From Micavibrio_A sp964539025 (lineage in GTDB: Bacteria; Pseudomonadota; Alphaproteobacteria; Micavibrionales; Micavibrionaceae): 64,000 nucleotides of DNA. The notes below the pieces were generated by a model, which saw nothing but the letters and a program-made list of their open reading frames with translations, was not told where the DNA came from and did not search any database. The stretch spans positions 238,560-302,559 of the forward strand of contig CAZIFA010000003.1 in the NCBI GenBank assembly GCA_964539025.1. The letters are read 5' to 3'. Below are positions 7,753 through 15,300 of the stretch, piece after piece. The first letter of the stretch is position 1. Each line of letters opens with the position of its first letter. The position numbers were made by a program, and so were the translations under genes.

Positions 7753-7784
7753 AAACAGGGTGGGATTTAATCCCACCCTGTTTT
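7752..7784. terminator. Bidirectional intrinsic terminator after brnA
   Basis: A perfect 16-bp inverted repeat AAAACAGGGTGGGATT / AATCCCACCCTGTTTT around a single central T. The GC-rich stem is flanked by A-run and T-run, so it can end transcription from brnTA on the plus strand and from the convergent operon ending at 7824. Confidence 0.9.
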
Positions 7785-7823
7785 ATCGATCTGCTGTACT
7801 AGGGATAAGGATGTGCTGACAAT

Positions 7824-8303
7824 TTATTTTTTTAGCTTTTTAGCTTTTTTTCTTTCCACAGACACAGATTCTTTATCTTTACTTAAATCTATTGGGACAA
7901 AAGATTCACGCTTTTCCGATCTTTGAATGCGCAATCGCCCTATAAGTTCTTTTTTTCCTTTGCCCTGCCGAATGTGAATTAATATCTCACCATCTTCAAT
8001 AAACTGAAAACTGGATAATTCTAAAATAGCACGCATGGTAGAACCCGCCTCAACCATAGACACGCTAGATAAATCAATATCTTTTTGCTTACTACCCGGA
8101 AGCGTTAGGTACAAGGATTTTTCATCCAAATTACCGCTTTCTGGTACATGAACGTGGCACACTGCATGCAATCGAAATGATGTGGGGTATTCACTATGAA
8201 AAAAAAGCACATCTTGCACACATCCGATCAAAGAAATTTTATTATTAGCTTCTGACCGAATGTCTTCACAAAAGACTGTAAAATCATTTAATTTACTGTG
8301 CAT
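7824..8303 (-). CDS. Third gene of AT-rich operon; DUF6941-like, function unknown
   Basis: A 159-residue protein. The N-terminal 'V-F-C-E-D-I-R-S-E-A-N-N-K-I-S-L-I-G-C' resembles the DUF6941-type proteins ('FCDDIR...K.SLIG') that turn up as uncharacterised accessory genes. A beta-rich middle follows, and the C-terminus is strongly basic (ending KKAKKLKK). Its start overlaps the end of the XRE gene by 16 nt, so the two are translationally coupled. The gene is much more AT-rich than the housekeeping genes nearby, a sign of horizontal transfer. Function unknown. Confidence 0.6.
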   Translation of the reverse strand: MHSKLNDFTVFCEDIRSEANNKISLIGCVQDVLFFHSEYPTSFRLHAVCHVHVPESGNLDEKSLYLTLPGSKQKDIDLSSVSMVEAGSTMRAILELSSFQFIEDGEILIHIRQGKGKKELIGRLRIQRSEKRESFVPIDLSKDKESVSVERKKAKKLKK

Positions 8304-8785
8304 TTTTCCATCTCTAAATTGGCAAGATTAAAGGGAATATTTTTTGTATCTTGAGCAATACTCACAGCGGGCTTTACATTACAAACTCTACTTATGGCTT
8401 TACAATTTGCTAGTTCGTCAAAAATTTGACCGGAAGTATGCCAATATTCTGCGGTAGCTGTAGTAGTAATAGTAAAGCTTGCAGCAAATGTATGAGACGA
8501 TGAGGATGCCTGAGTAAAATTAATTTCAGGCATAAAGATACTTACATCCCGTCCAAGCTCAAATGCCACATTACTAAGCGTCTCTATCGTCATATTGGAG
8601 TGACCATTTAGTATTTTTGATACCCTACTTTTAGTTACACCTAAGCGTTCAGCAAGTTTATCCATTGTTAGATTGTCTTGATGCTTTTTTTCGTCATATG
8701 CCTTCTGCAATCCAGAAATTAGTCGGGAAAACAATTGAATAAATTGTTCTCTTCTTGGATTTCGCTGCGTTCTATAAAAGGTCAT
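8288..8785 (-). CDS. XRE-family regulator with C-terminal extension (antitoxin candidate)
   Basis: A 165-residue protein with a central helix-turn-helix of the lambda-repressor type, 'LTMDKLAERLGVTKSRVSKI' to 'LNGHSNMTIETLSNVAFELG' (about residues 40-80). The C-terminal 80 residues are Ser/Thr-rich then contain three cysteines and match nothing I know. It overlaps the gene before it by 14 nt and the gene after it by 16 nt. HigA-type antitoxins have this HTH and stand second to a HigB toxin, which fits the preceding gene. Confidence 0.75.
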   Translation of the reverse strand: MTFYRTQRNPRREQFIQLFSRLISGLQKAYDEKKHQDNLTMDKLAERLGVTKSRVSKILNGHSNMTIETLSNVAFELGRDVSIFMPEINFTQASSSSHTFAASFTITTTATAEYWHTSGQIFDELANCKAISRVCNVKPAVSIAQDTKNIPFNLANLEMEKCTVN

Positions 8786-9248
8786 TTATTTCATCCTGCT
8801 TTTGATGTGTTGGTGGTGTTAAATTACAGTTTTCTCTAAATTGCAAAACTTTGCGTATATAAGATGCGTATCCGAATTTCAAAAGCTTTACCTTAGTCTC
8901 TCCACTCACAGCGATAAACTGACGAGGGCGGTAAAAATAACCAAAAATACGAACATCCTCCGTTTTTAGTTCCCAGACATGTTCTCCACAGGCAGGAGGT
9001 TTATCCAATTTCCTACTTTCTGGCCTCGTAAGAATCTCCCCCCTCGTATATTCATCCATAATCGTACTGACTTGTTCTTCCGGCGTAAAAAGCGGATGGC
9101 GGCCTTTTTCGACAATCAAGTCATTTTCGATCCAATTCATGAGTTCCGGTCGTAAGTACATATCACGGACACGCGCCTCCCCGGGTTTGATCACCCCGTC
9201 CCATAATAATAACTCGCGAGAGTTTAAAAGAGAATGAATTGTTGCCAT
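8772..9248 (-). CDS. RelE/HigB-like protein (toxin candidate)
   Basis: A 158-residue protein. The C-terminal half ('GEHVWELKTEDVRIFGYFYR' then 'QFIAVSGETK') follows the strand pattern of RelE/ParE/HigB or phage Gp49-like toxins, where 'W-E-L-R/K...R-I-F-Y-F' is the core sheet. The N-terminal 80 residues are extra relative to ordinary HigB. The frame extends to a TTG at 9257, but the ATG at 9248 gives MATIHSLL. First gene of a three-gene overlapping operon; the assignment rests on pattern, not on a firm domain match. Confidence 0.5.
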   Translation of the reverse strand: MATIHSLLNSRELLLWDGVIKPGEARVRDMYLRPELMNWIENDLIVEKGRHPLFTPEEQVSTIMDEYTRGEILTRPESRKLDKPPACGEHVWELKTEDVRIFGYFYRPRQFIAVSGETKVKLLKFGYASYIRKVLQFRENCNLTPPTHQKQDEINDLL

Positions 9249-9357
9249 ATATGTCAACTTTTAACGCACGCTGTCAAGCTTTTGCAAGGGAATAAATTTT
9301 ATAGGAATTTACGCCTATTTATGCTACGCTCCTCCTTTGACGAAAAAGGAGGTCCGC

Positions 9358-9885
9358 ATGTCCCAACCCGCCCAAAACCCCCAAGAAGAGGGCCGCGCCC
9401 TGCGTAGCTCTGAAAGAGCGGAGCACGGTTGGTCCAACGAACGCCGCGCCAGACAATCCGCCGCAATCCGAAACTGGTCGCCTTGGACCAAATCCACCGG
9501 CCCGAAAACAGCCGCCGGAAAGGCCCGCGCCGCGCAAAACGCCGTCAAACACGGGGGCCGTTCCGCCCATATGCGCCTTCTCCATCAAGCGCTTGCGGCC
9601 CAAAGGCAATGCCTGCGCCTTGGCCGGGCCTCCGGGCGCCTGCTGTGGAAAAATCCGTCAAACGAACTATTGGCGCGGCTGCATTGCCGCTTCAACACGT
9701 TCAACCACATCTTCCATATCAAGCTCGCCCAGTACCTGCATTATGAAGAGTTATGCAAAAAACTTGCATTTTCGCCGCCTCTGGGGCAAATAGTTAACGA
9801 CAATTCCCCCATCACCGTCACCCGCTTGCCAATGCAAGCGTCGAAGCGATGGGATGATAGAGAAGAACATGACGCCGAACCTTAA
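9358..9885 (+). CDS. Basic protein with GPKT..GK.RAAQNAVKHG motif, function unknown
   Basis: A 175-residue Arg/Ala-rich protein. Its clearest feature is 'TGPKTAAGKARAAQNAVKHG' at about residues 44-63, a motif seen in scattered bacterial and phage proteins of unknown role ('GPRT.EGKA.SSQNA.KHG'). The start is set by a textbook AAGGAGGT 5 nt before the ATG at 9358. It overlaps the mnmA start by 17 nt in another frame, so mnmA may be translationally coupled to it. The middle is low-complexity. Confidence 0.6.
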   Translation: MSQPAQNPQEEGRALRSSERAEHGWSNERRARQSAAIRNWSPWTKSTGPKTAAGKARAAQNAVKHGGRSAHMRLLHQALAAQRQCLRLGRASGRLLWKNPSNELLARLHCRFNTFNHIFHIKLAQYLHYEELCKKLAFSPPLGQIVNDNSPITVTRLPMQASKRWDDREEHDAEP

Positions 9886-11029
9886 CTCCATGGGTTTCGC
9901 AAAACCCGAACAACAAACCCGCGTGGTCGTCGCCATGTCGGGCGGGGTGGACTCATCCGTCACGGCGGCACTGCTGCATGAACAAGGCTATGATGTCGTC
10001 GGCGTCACGCTGCAACTCTACGATCACGGCGCGGCGATAGATCGCAAGGGCGCGTGCTGCGCTGGCGCAGACATCTATGATGCTAAACGCGTCGCCGAAA
10101 CGCTCGGCTTCCCGCACTACGTCCTCAACTACGAAGACAACTTCAAACAGAGCGTCATCGATGGCTTCGTCGAAAGCTACTTGCAAGGCGAAACGCCGAT
10201 CCCCTGCGTGCGCTGCAATCAGACCGTGAAGTTCCGCGATCTGCTCAAAGTCGCGCATGATCTTGGCGCGGACTGCATGGCAACGGGCCACTACATCCAG
10301 CGCATCGTGAACGATCACGGCGTCGCCGAACTCCACCGCGCCGCCGATATCACGAAGGACCAAAGCTACTTCCTCTTCGCGACGACGCAAGAACAACTCG
10401 ACTTCCTGCGCTTCCCACTGGGCGGCTGGGATAAGTCCGTAACGCGCGAACATGCGGAACGCCTCGGCCTCGTCAACGCCGCCAAACCGGATTCACAAGA
10501 CATCTGCTTCGTACCCAACGGCGATTACGCATCGGTCGTGAAGAAGATCGCGCCGCAAGCCGAAAAGCCCGGCGACATCGTGCATATCGATGGCCGCAAA
10601 CTCGGCGAACATACGGGCATCGTCAACTACACGATCGGGCAGAGGAAAGGCCTTGGTATCGGCGGCGGTCACAACGAAGCCAACGATCCGTTCTACGTCG
10701 TGAAGATCGATCCAGGCGCGAACCGCGTTCTCGTCGGCCCCAAAGAAGCCCTCGCCCGCGATACGGTCTACCTCAAAGACTGCAACTGGCTCTTCAATCC
10801 AATCCTCCAATCCTCCAATCCTCCAATCACCGTCAAACTCCGCTCCATGACCCGCGCTGTGGACGCAACCCTCTATATGAACAATGACGGCACGACGTCG
10901 CTGGAACTGGCGGAAGCCCAATACGGCATCTCACCGGGACAGGCCGCTGTCTGCTATGACGGCACGCGCGTGCTCGGTGGCGGCTGGATCGCCGGATCGG
11001 ACAACAAATCCATGCCTTTGGCGGCTTGA
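9869..11029 (+). CDS. mnmA: tRNA-specific 2-thiouridylase MnmA
   Basis: Catalyses thiolation of U34 in tRNA-Lys, Glu and Gln using sulfur relayed from a cysteine desulfurase. The 386-residue product has the PP-loop 'AMSGGVDSSV', the first catalytic Cys in 'IPCVRCNQ' and the second in 'SQDICFVP', then 'IGQRKGLGIGG'. The C-terminal beta-barrel is interrupted by 'NPILQSSNPPI', encoded by a 9-bp tandem repeat (see 10795-10828) that other MnmA proteins lack. Alternative starts are 9854 and 9890; AGAGAAG just upstream of 9869 supports this one. Confidence 0.95.
   Translation: MTPNLNSMGFAKPEQQTRVVVAMSGGVDSSVTAALLHEQGYDVVGVTLQLYDHGAAIDRKGACCAGADIYDAKRVAETLGFPHYVLNYEDNFKQSVIDGFVESYLQGETPIPCVRCNQTVKFRDLLKVAHDLGADCMATGHYIQRIVNDHGVAELHRAADITKDQSYFLFATTQEQLDFLRFPLGGWDKSVTREHAERLGLVNAAKPDSQDICFVPNGDYASVVKKIAPQAEKPGDIVHIDGRKLGEHTGIVNYTIGQRKGLGIGGGHNEANDPFYVVKIDPGANRVLVGPKEALARDTVYLKDCNWLFNPILQSSNPPITVKLRSMTRAVDATLYMNNDGTTSLELAEAQYGISPGQAAVCYDGTRVLGGGWIAGSDNKSMPLAA
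10795..10828 (+). repeat. 9-bp tandem repeat inside mnmA
   Basis: About 3.5 copies of CCTCCAAT-C in the reading frame. Nine is a multiple of three, so the frame is preserved and the repeat adds Asn/Pro/Ser/Leu-rich residues to a loop of MnmA. The same unit builds the large hairpin between rpsK and rpoA (49984-50064). Confidence 0.8.
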
Positions 11030-11069
11030 CAAAGTGGCATGGAATCTCCATAAACAGGCCTTCCGAAAT

Positions 11070-11145
11070 GGCGGCGTAGCTCAGCCGGTAGAGCAGGGGA
11101 ATCATAATCCCTGTGTCGGGGGTTCAAGTCCCTCCGCCGCCACCA
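11070..11145 (+). tRNA. tRNA-Met (CAT), probably elongator
   Basis: A 76-nt cloverleaf: acceptor GGCGGCG/CGCCGCC, D-arm GCTCAGCCGGTAGAGC, anticodon stem GGGGA/TCCCT (one G-U) around ATCATAA with anticodon CAT, T-arm GGGGGTTCAAGTCCCTC with the TTCAA loop, and an encoded CCA. The first acceptor pair is G-C, unlike an initiator tRNA. CAT could also be the lysidine-modified tRNA-Ile2, but the anticodon arm resembles alphaproteobacterial elongator tRNA-Met. Confidence 0.9.
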
Positions 11146-11148
11146 AAA

Positions 11149-12507
11149 CTACAGCACTTCTTCCTGAAGGTAGGCCGGAACCGAGGCCGTCCAGTGAAAC
11201 GCTTCCTCAATCCGGCGCTTCATGGCGTGGGCGGAATCCTTCTCGCCGTGTGTTACAAAAACCTGCCGCGGCGCTTCTTTCATGTGGCGCAACCATTCGA
11301 TCAATTCACTGTAATCGGCGTGCGCGGACATATTGTCCAGCTTTTGGATCTCGGCGCGGACGGGCCACATACCCCCATGAATCTTGATCTCCTTTTCTCC
11401 CCGCGCCAGACGATCTCCGCGCGTGCCGTATGCCTGGAATCCCGGAAGCAGAATCGTGTTTCGAGGGTCGCCGATATAATGCTTCAGATGGTGCAAAACC
11501 CTTCCGCCCGTTGCCATGCCGCTCGCGGACACGATGACCTTGGGCATGTTGTTATGATTGATCGCCTTGGATTCTGCGGGCGTGTTGGCATAGATGGCGA
11601 CATTGCTGACCGCCTCGCATTCTTCCGGCGACAGGCGGTGATACGCCGCATGTTTTACAAGCAGGTCGGTAACCTTGATAGCCATAGGGCTATCAAGATA
11701 GACGGGAATATTCGGAATGAGCTTCTTCTGTTTCAAAATATACAGATAATACAAAATGGCCTGCGCGCGCCCCACGGCAAACGAAGGTATGACAACACTC
11801 CCTCCCCTCAGCGCGGTTCTCCTGATAATTTCACCTATCTCTTCGGCTGGATCGTCTTTTGCGTGCAGACGGTCCCCATAGGTCGATTCAACAACCAGAT
11901 AATCGGAATCCACTATCCTGGAAGGCGGCTTCATAACCGGGTTGAACAAACGCCCGATGTCCCCCGAAAACAGAATGGAGTTTTTGTCCCTCGTTTCCAC
12001 GCGCACGAAACAAGCCCCGGGAATGTGCCCCGCCGGATATAACGTAAAAGAAAAATCCTTATCTGCTTTTTGGGCAACATTGACCGGAACGCTTTTGAAT
12101 AACCGCAAGGCACGTCTGGCCTCATGTTCCGTATACAAAGGCAGGGCCGGATGATGCCGCGAATAATGATGGCGGTTGGCGGCCTCTGCGTCCTCTTCTT
12201 GTAAATGCGCCGCATCGGGCAGCATGATATTGCACAGATCCCTCGTCGCCTCCGAGCAATATATTTTTCCGTGAAAACCCTGCTTTACAAGCCTGGGAAT
12301 ATAACCGCTGTGATCCACATGCGCGTGCGTTAAAATTATGCAACTGATGCTGGACGCCTTGACGGGAAATTTTTCCCAGTTCATTAAGCGGAGATCCTTT
12401 CGGCCCTGAAAAAGGCCGCAATCAATCAGGATTTTTTTGGCGCCGATCTCCAGTAAATACTTCGATCCTGTAACTGTTTCAGTCGCTCCCAAAAACGTCA
12501 GTTTCAT
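11149..12507 (-). CDS. Beta-CASP metallo-beta-lactamase-fold ribonuclease
   Basis: A 452-residue RNA-processing nuclease family protein. The metal-binding 'HAHVDHSG' sits at residues 61-68, with 'AGHIPGA' and 'FSGDIG' supplying further ligands. The beta-CASP part shows 'VVESTYGDR', 'IPSFAVGRAQ', 'SASGMATGGRVLHHL' and the C-terminal 'MSAHAD' and 'VTHGE'. Members act on RNA as endo- or exonucleases. It starts 2 nt after the stop of the 12510-13118 gene, so the two form an operon behind the FNR-type box at 13152. Its stop is 3 nt from the tRNA on the other strand. Confidence 0.9.
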   Translation of the reverse strand: MKLTFLGATETVTGSKYLLEIGAKKILIDCGLFQGRKDLRLMNWEKFPVKASSISCIILTHAHVDHSGYIPRLVKQGFHGKIYCSEATRDLCNIMLPDAAHLQEEDAEAANRHHYSRHHPALPLYTEHEARRALRLFKSVPVNVAQKADKDFSFTLYPAGHIPGACFVRVETRDKNSILFSGDIGRLFNPVMKPPSRIVDSDYLVVESTYGDRLHAKDDPAEEIGEIIRRTALRGGSVVIPSFAVGRAQAILYYLYILKQKKLIPNIPVYLDSPMAIKVTDLLVKHAAYHRLSPEECEAVSNVAIYANTPAESKAINHNNMPKVIVSASGMATGGRVLHHLKHYIGDPRNTILLPGFQAYGTRGDRLARGEKEIKIHGGMWPVRAEIQKLDNMSAHADYSELIEWLRHMKEAPRQVFVTHGEKDSAHAMKRRIEEAFHWTASVPAYLQEEVL

Positions 12508-12509
12508 TC

Positions 12510-13118
12510 CTAAAACTCATCCGTCAGTTCTAGTATATAAGGATTTTTTTTGAGCTTTGGTTCCCGCGAAGGAAGGGCTTTCCCCTCAGAACCACCTTTT
12601 ACAGGCCCACGATACGGCTCTGCCGCCAGATAGAAATCGACATCAGGAAAAATCCTTTGCGCGGCTTCCCAGGACGATCCGCCTTCCAGGAAATGGTAAT
12701 AATAATCCGGATGCGCATTGGGCAAAACAATATCCCAATTATCTATATCCGCCTCTTTCGGGTGCATATAAAAATGGACATCCGGCCCCGCTCTTTCCGG
12801 ACCAGGCGGCACGTATATCTCAGGAATAAGATCGTAAAGATCGATCCCCTCCTCTTTGCCGTTTAATGCATAAACATTTTCTTTATTTGACTGTTCGGTA
12901 GAAACTTCTTTTTTCTCCTCGTCTTCCTGCGCAATCATCGGCTCGATGGCAACGTGGATAATAGCCTTCCACTCACCGTCAACTTCAAAGATGTTCATCA
13001 CAAAAATATGAATTCTTTTAGCGTTTGGTCCATAGCTCGACATTACAAGACCATTGGCAGCGAGAAGAGCTTCCATCGCTGACGGCTTAAGCGGGCTTTC
13101 TATTGTAAAATTTTCCAT
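12510..13118 (-). CDS. Hypothetical protein in FNR-box operon
   Basis: A 202-residue protein I do not recognise. It has no signal peptide or membrane segment. The N-terminal 60 residues look like a small alpha/beta domain, an acidic linker follows ('EDEEKKEVSTEQ'), and the C-terminal third is rich in Pro, Tyr and acidic residues ('YVPPGPERAGPD', 'HPDYYYHF'). It is the promoter-proximal gene of an operon with the beta-CASP nuclease. The ATG at 13118 lies close to the start point expected for an FNR site centred at 13158, so the message may have almost no leader. Confidence 0.7.
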   Translation of the reverse strand: MENFTIESPLKPSAMEALLAANGLVMSSYGPNAKRIHIFVMNIFEVDGEWKAIIHVAIEPMIAQEDEEKKEVSTEQSNKENVYALNGKEEGIDLYDLIPEIYVPPGPERAGPDVHFYMHPKEADIDNWDIVLPNAHPDYYYHFLEGGSSWEAAQRIFPDVDFYLAAEPYRGPVKGGSEGKALPSREPKLKKNPYILELTDEF

Positions 13119-13151
13119 GCTTCATGCAAACACATATAGGAAAACGTATCC

Positions 13152-13165
13152 TTGACATATATCAA
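13152..13165 (-). promoter_or_regulatory. FNR-type box before the nuclease operon
   Basis: TTGACATATATCAA matches TTGAT-N4-ATCAA with one mismatch (C for T at position 5). It lies 34 nt upstream of the 13118 start. An FNR-family activator bound at -41.5 would place the start site at or just before that ATG. Confidence 0.65.
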
Positions 13166-13180
13166 ATCTACGCCGTAAAA

Positions 13181-13888
13181 TCATAAACTTTCCCTAATAA
13201 ACAAAGACTTTCTTCGATACGGAGCCTGACTTCCACATTTGTCCAATAGGACAACATAAACTAAAAACAGCGTAATGACCGCAGCAAAGAAGCATAACAC
13301 CGATAAATAAGCATGCACAAAGAAATAATAGGTTATGGGCACAAAGGCCACCAACATGAGACCGAAATAGCGAATATAGATATGGGAAGAAAGTAGCGCG
13401 GGCGCTGCGATTATTAATAAGTATACAAAAGCAGTCATCTCGCGGGGCAGAACATAATCGAAAAGCACTATCGTGTCATAAGCCATGCAGCCCTGACTTA
13501 TGTTTGGCCCGAGCCATCCTTTTATGAATAGATGCGGTAAATACAAGAGAATGCCAAACTGCAATCCTGCTTCGGCCCATTTCATTTGAGTCTTTCTTTT
13601 TTCCGCTGACGGCTCAAGACTGGCGCACATATAAGGCACCCAGATGGGCCAGAACACCCACACAAAAAACATATAGATTAAAGCCAAAGTGTGGGCGAGG
13701 AACGCCATGCCGTCATTCAAGACCAGCCATATAAAACCCTCCGTCGCTTGCTGAAGCCCTACGACGATTGGCATAAGTGACATCGCCAGGTATTTCGAGT
13801 CTTTTTTTAAAGCATGATTCAAACACACGGCACCGCCCGCGATGAGAGGGATGGCAGCCGCAAAACTACTCGCCGCAGAAAAGCACAT
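13181..13888 (-). CDS. DUF6629 integral membrane protein
   Basis: A 235-residue polytopic membrane protein with about seven hydrophobic segments. The opening M-C-F-S-A-A-S-S-F-A-A-A is the hallmark of DUF6629, whose function is unknown. The ATG at 13888 overlaps the TGA of the universal stress protein gene (TGATG), so translation is coupled; the preceding TTG at 13891 is less likely. Third gene of the CBS / Usp / DUF6629 operon. Confidence 0.85.
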   Translation of the reverse strand: MCFSAASSFAAAIPLIAGGAVCLNHALKKDSKYLAMSLMPIVVGLQQATEGFIWLVLNDGMAFLAHTLALIYMFFVWVFWPIWVPYMCASLEPSAEKRKTQMKWAEAGLQFGILLYLPHLFIKGWLGPNISQGCMAYDTIVLFDYVLPREMTAFVYLLIIAAPALLSSHIYIRYFGLMLVAFVPITYYFFVHAYLSVLCFFAAVITLFLVYVVLLDKCGSQAPYRRKSLFIRESL

Positions 13889-14727
13889 CAATGCACCATG
13901 AAAATCGGCATGTCGGCATGGTGAAGCATGTAATCCGTGACCCCACCTGTTATAAATTCATGAAATCTGTTGTGACCCCATGCCCCCATGACAATCATAC
14001 CAGCATCCAAAGTCAACGCCGTATTTAAAATTGACACCGGAACAGACGACTCTTTTTTCAATGAAGGAATTAGATCGACATTAATATCATGACGTTCCAG
14101 AAACTGTTTTAAGTCCCGCGTCGTCGTATAATTTTTCCGGCTTTTATTTTCCTCTTCGGTCATAATGAAAACCTGATTGCCTTCCATATACGGGAGAGCC
14201 CTCGCAACTGCGTTCGCCGCTTCCCTGCTATCGTTCCAGGCGATCAGTATTTTTCCATTAAAGCGGTATTTGCAGTCAGGCGGAACCAGCAACACAGGGC
14301 AACCGCTGCCAAACAAGACGCCATTTGCGGATTCGTTGTAATAAATATTTTCATTGGTGCGCGGCATAATAACGAGATCGGAGACCCTTGCCATTGACAC
14401 GACAACATCTTCAATAATGCCTTTCTGAGAGTAAAAAGCCACGTTCTTCACGTGCAGATTCTTGACAGTTTTTGCAAAGGCGCTTTCTGCTTCCTTGCGC
14501 CTGCGCTCGTTGGCTTTACGAATATCAATGACGGCCGATTCAGGAACGTATGGCATCGGCCCATAAGCCAGCACAGGTATGGAAAAGTTATCGATCTCCG
14601 GCTCAGGCACCACATGAATGCCCTGCACGTGAGAATCATAAATCCTGGCGAGGTGGAGCGCATATTCCAATGCGCTCTGGTCCTGCCTATGTTCCACATA
14701 AGGTACTGTTATAACTTTTGGTGACAT
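13888..14727 (-). CDS. Tandem-domain universal stress protein
   Basis: A 279-residue protein with two UspA-type domains, residues 1-145 and 155-279. The second ends in 'D-A-G-M-I-V-M-G-A-W-G-H-N-R-F-H-E-F-I', the G-x2-G-x9-G(S/T)-like nucleotide-binding loop; the first has the shorter 'SANGVLFGSGCPVLLVP' version. Such proteins bind ATP or AMP and protect cells during growth arrest or oxygen limitation. Cotranscribed 6 nt after the CBS gene. Confidence 0.92.
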   Translation of the reverse strand: MSPKVITVPYVEHRQDQSALEYALHLARIYDSHVQGIHVVPEPEIDNFSIPVLAYGPMPYVPESAVIDIRKANERRRKEAESAFAKTVKNLHVKNVAFYSQKGIIEDVVVSMARVSDLVIMPRTNENIYYNESANGVLFGSGCPVLLVPPDCKYRFNGKILIAWNDSREAANAVARALPYMEGNQVFIMTEEENKSRKNYTTTRDLKQFLERHDINVDLIPSLKKESSVPVSILNTALTLDAGMIVMGAWGHNRFHEFITGGVTDYMLHHADMPIFMVH

Positions 14728-14733
14728 GCTTCC

Positions 14734-15165
14734 TCACGCGGCCATAGCGCCAAAGGTATGTTTGACGAGGCTGACAACCTCTGATGCCTTAGAAAACCTG
14801 GACAGATACTCACCCAACGATAAAACCCCGACCACATCGCCGCTTTTATTTCTTACCACCAATCGGCTTACATTGTTTAAATGCATTTTTTTAACCGCAT
14901 CCTCCAGCGCGTCGTTTTCGTTGCAGCCAATGACGGACGTGGTCATATAATCTCTCACGCACTCGTTCGAAGCATCTCTGCCTGATGAAACGGCGCGAAT
15001 TACAATGTCGCGGTCCGTTATAACACCAACCACTTTTTCTTTGCTGCCGACGGGTAAAAAACCACAGGAGCACTCCTCCATCTTTTTGGCTGCTTCTTTT
15101 AATGTCGTGCAACTCGTTACAAAAGCGATATCCGTGGCCATAATGTCCTTAACGGCAATATTCAT
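14734..15165 (-). CDS. CBS-domain-pair protein
   Basis: A 143-residue protein made of two CBS motifs (a Bateman module), each with 'V-K-D-I-M' or 'V-R-D-Y-M' openings and 'G-V-I-T-D-R-D-I' / 'G-V-L-S-L-G-E-Y' ends. It binds adenine nucleotides and is often induced under stress with Usp and Hsp20 proteins. The frame runs up to 15231, but GGAGGAAATC immediately before the ATG at 15165 fixes the start and leaves the FNR-type box 15218-15231 in the promoter. Confidence 0.92.
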   Translation of the reverse strand: MNIAVKDIMATDIAFVTSCTTLKEAAKKMEECSCGFLPVGSKEKVVGVITDRDIVIRAVSSGRDASNECVRDYMTTSVIGCNENDALEDAVKKMHLNNVSRLVVRNKSGDVVGVLSLGEYLSRFSKASEVVSLVKHTFGAMAA

Positions 15166-15217
15166 GATTTCCTCCTTGGTTAAGGTCCATGAAAAACATA
15201 ATGGCAGTTCAATAGCC

Positions 15218-15231
15218 TTGATAATTGTCAA
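15218..15231 (-). promoter_or_regulatory. FNR-type box before the CBS-Usp-DUF6629 operon
   Basis: TTGATAATTGTCAA, one mismatch to TTGAT-N4-ATCAA. Its centre is 60 nt upstream of the CBS start, leaving a leader of about 18 nt if bound at -41.5. It lies back to back with the box at 15252. Confidence 0.7.
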
Positions 15232-15251
15232 AATCCCGGACTTTCAGGTTT

Positions 15252-15265
15252 TTGACAATTATCAA
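15252..15265 (+). promoter_or_regulatory. FNR-type box before the flavodoxin-fold oxidoreductase
   Basis: TTGACAATTATCAA, one mismatch to TTGAT-N4-ATCAA and the mirror image of the box at 15218. Its centre is 42 nt before the ATG at 15301. TTTATAAGATTTTATCC downstream provides AT-rich -10 options. Confidence 0.7.
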
Positions 15266-15300
15266 GACCGTTCTGGCGTTTATAAGATTTTATCCTTCTT

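Noticed and set aside
10795..10828. Short tandem array considered as a CRISPR
   Set aside because: Units are 9 bp with no spacers and lie in a coding frame.
11070..11145. tRNA-Met as attachment site of an integrated island at 11-18 kb
   Set aside because: No integrase gene and no repeat of the tRNA 3' end was noticed in the island, and the adjacent genes are in operons with matching regulation.
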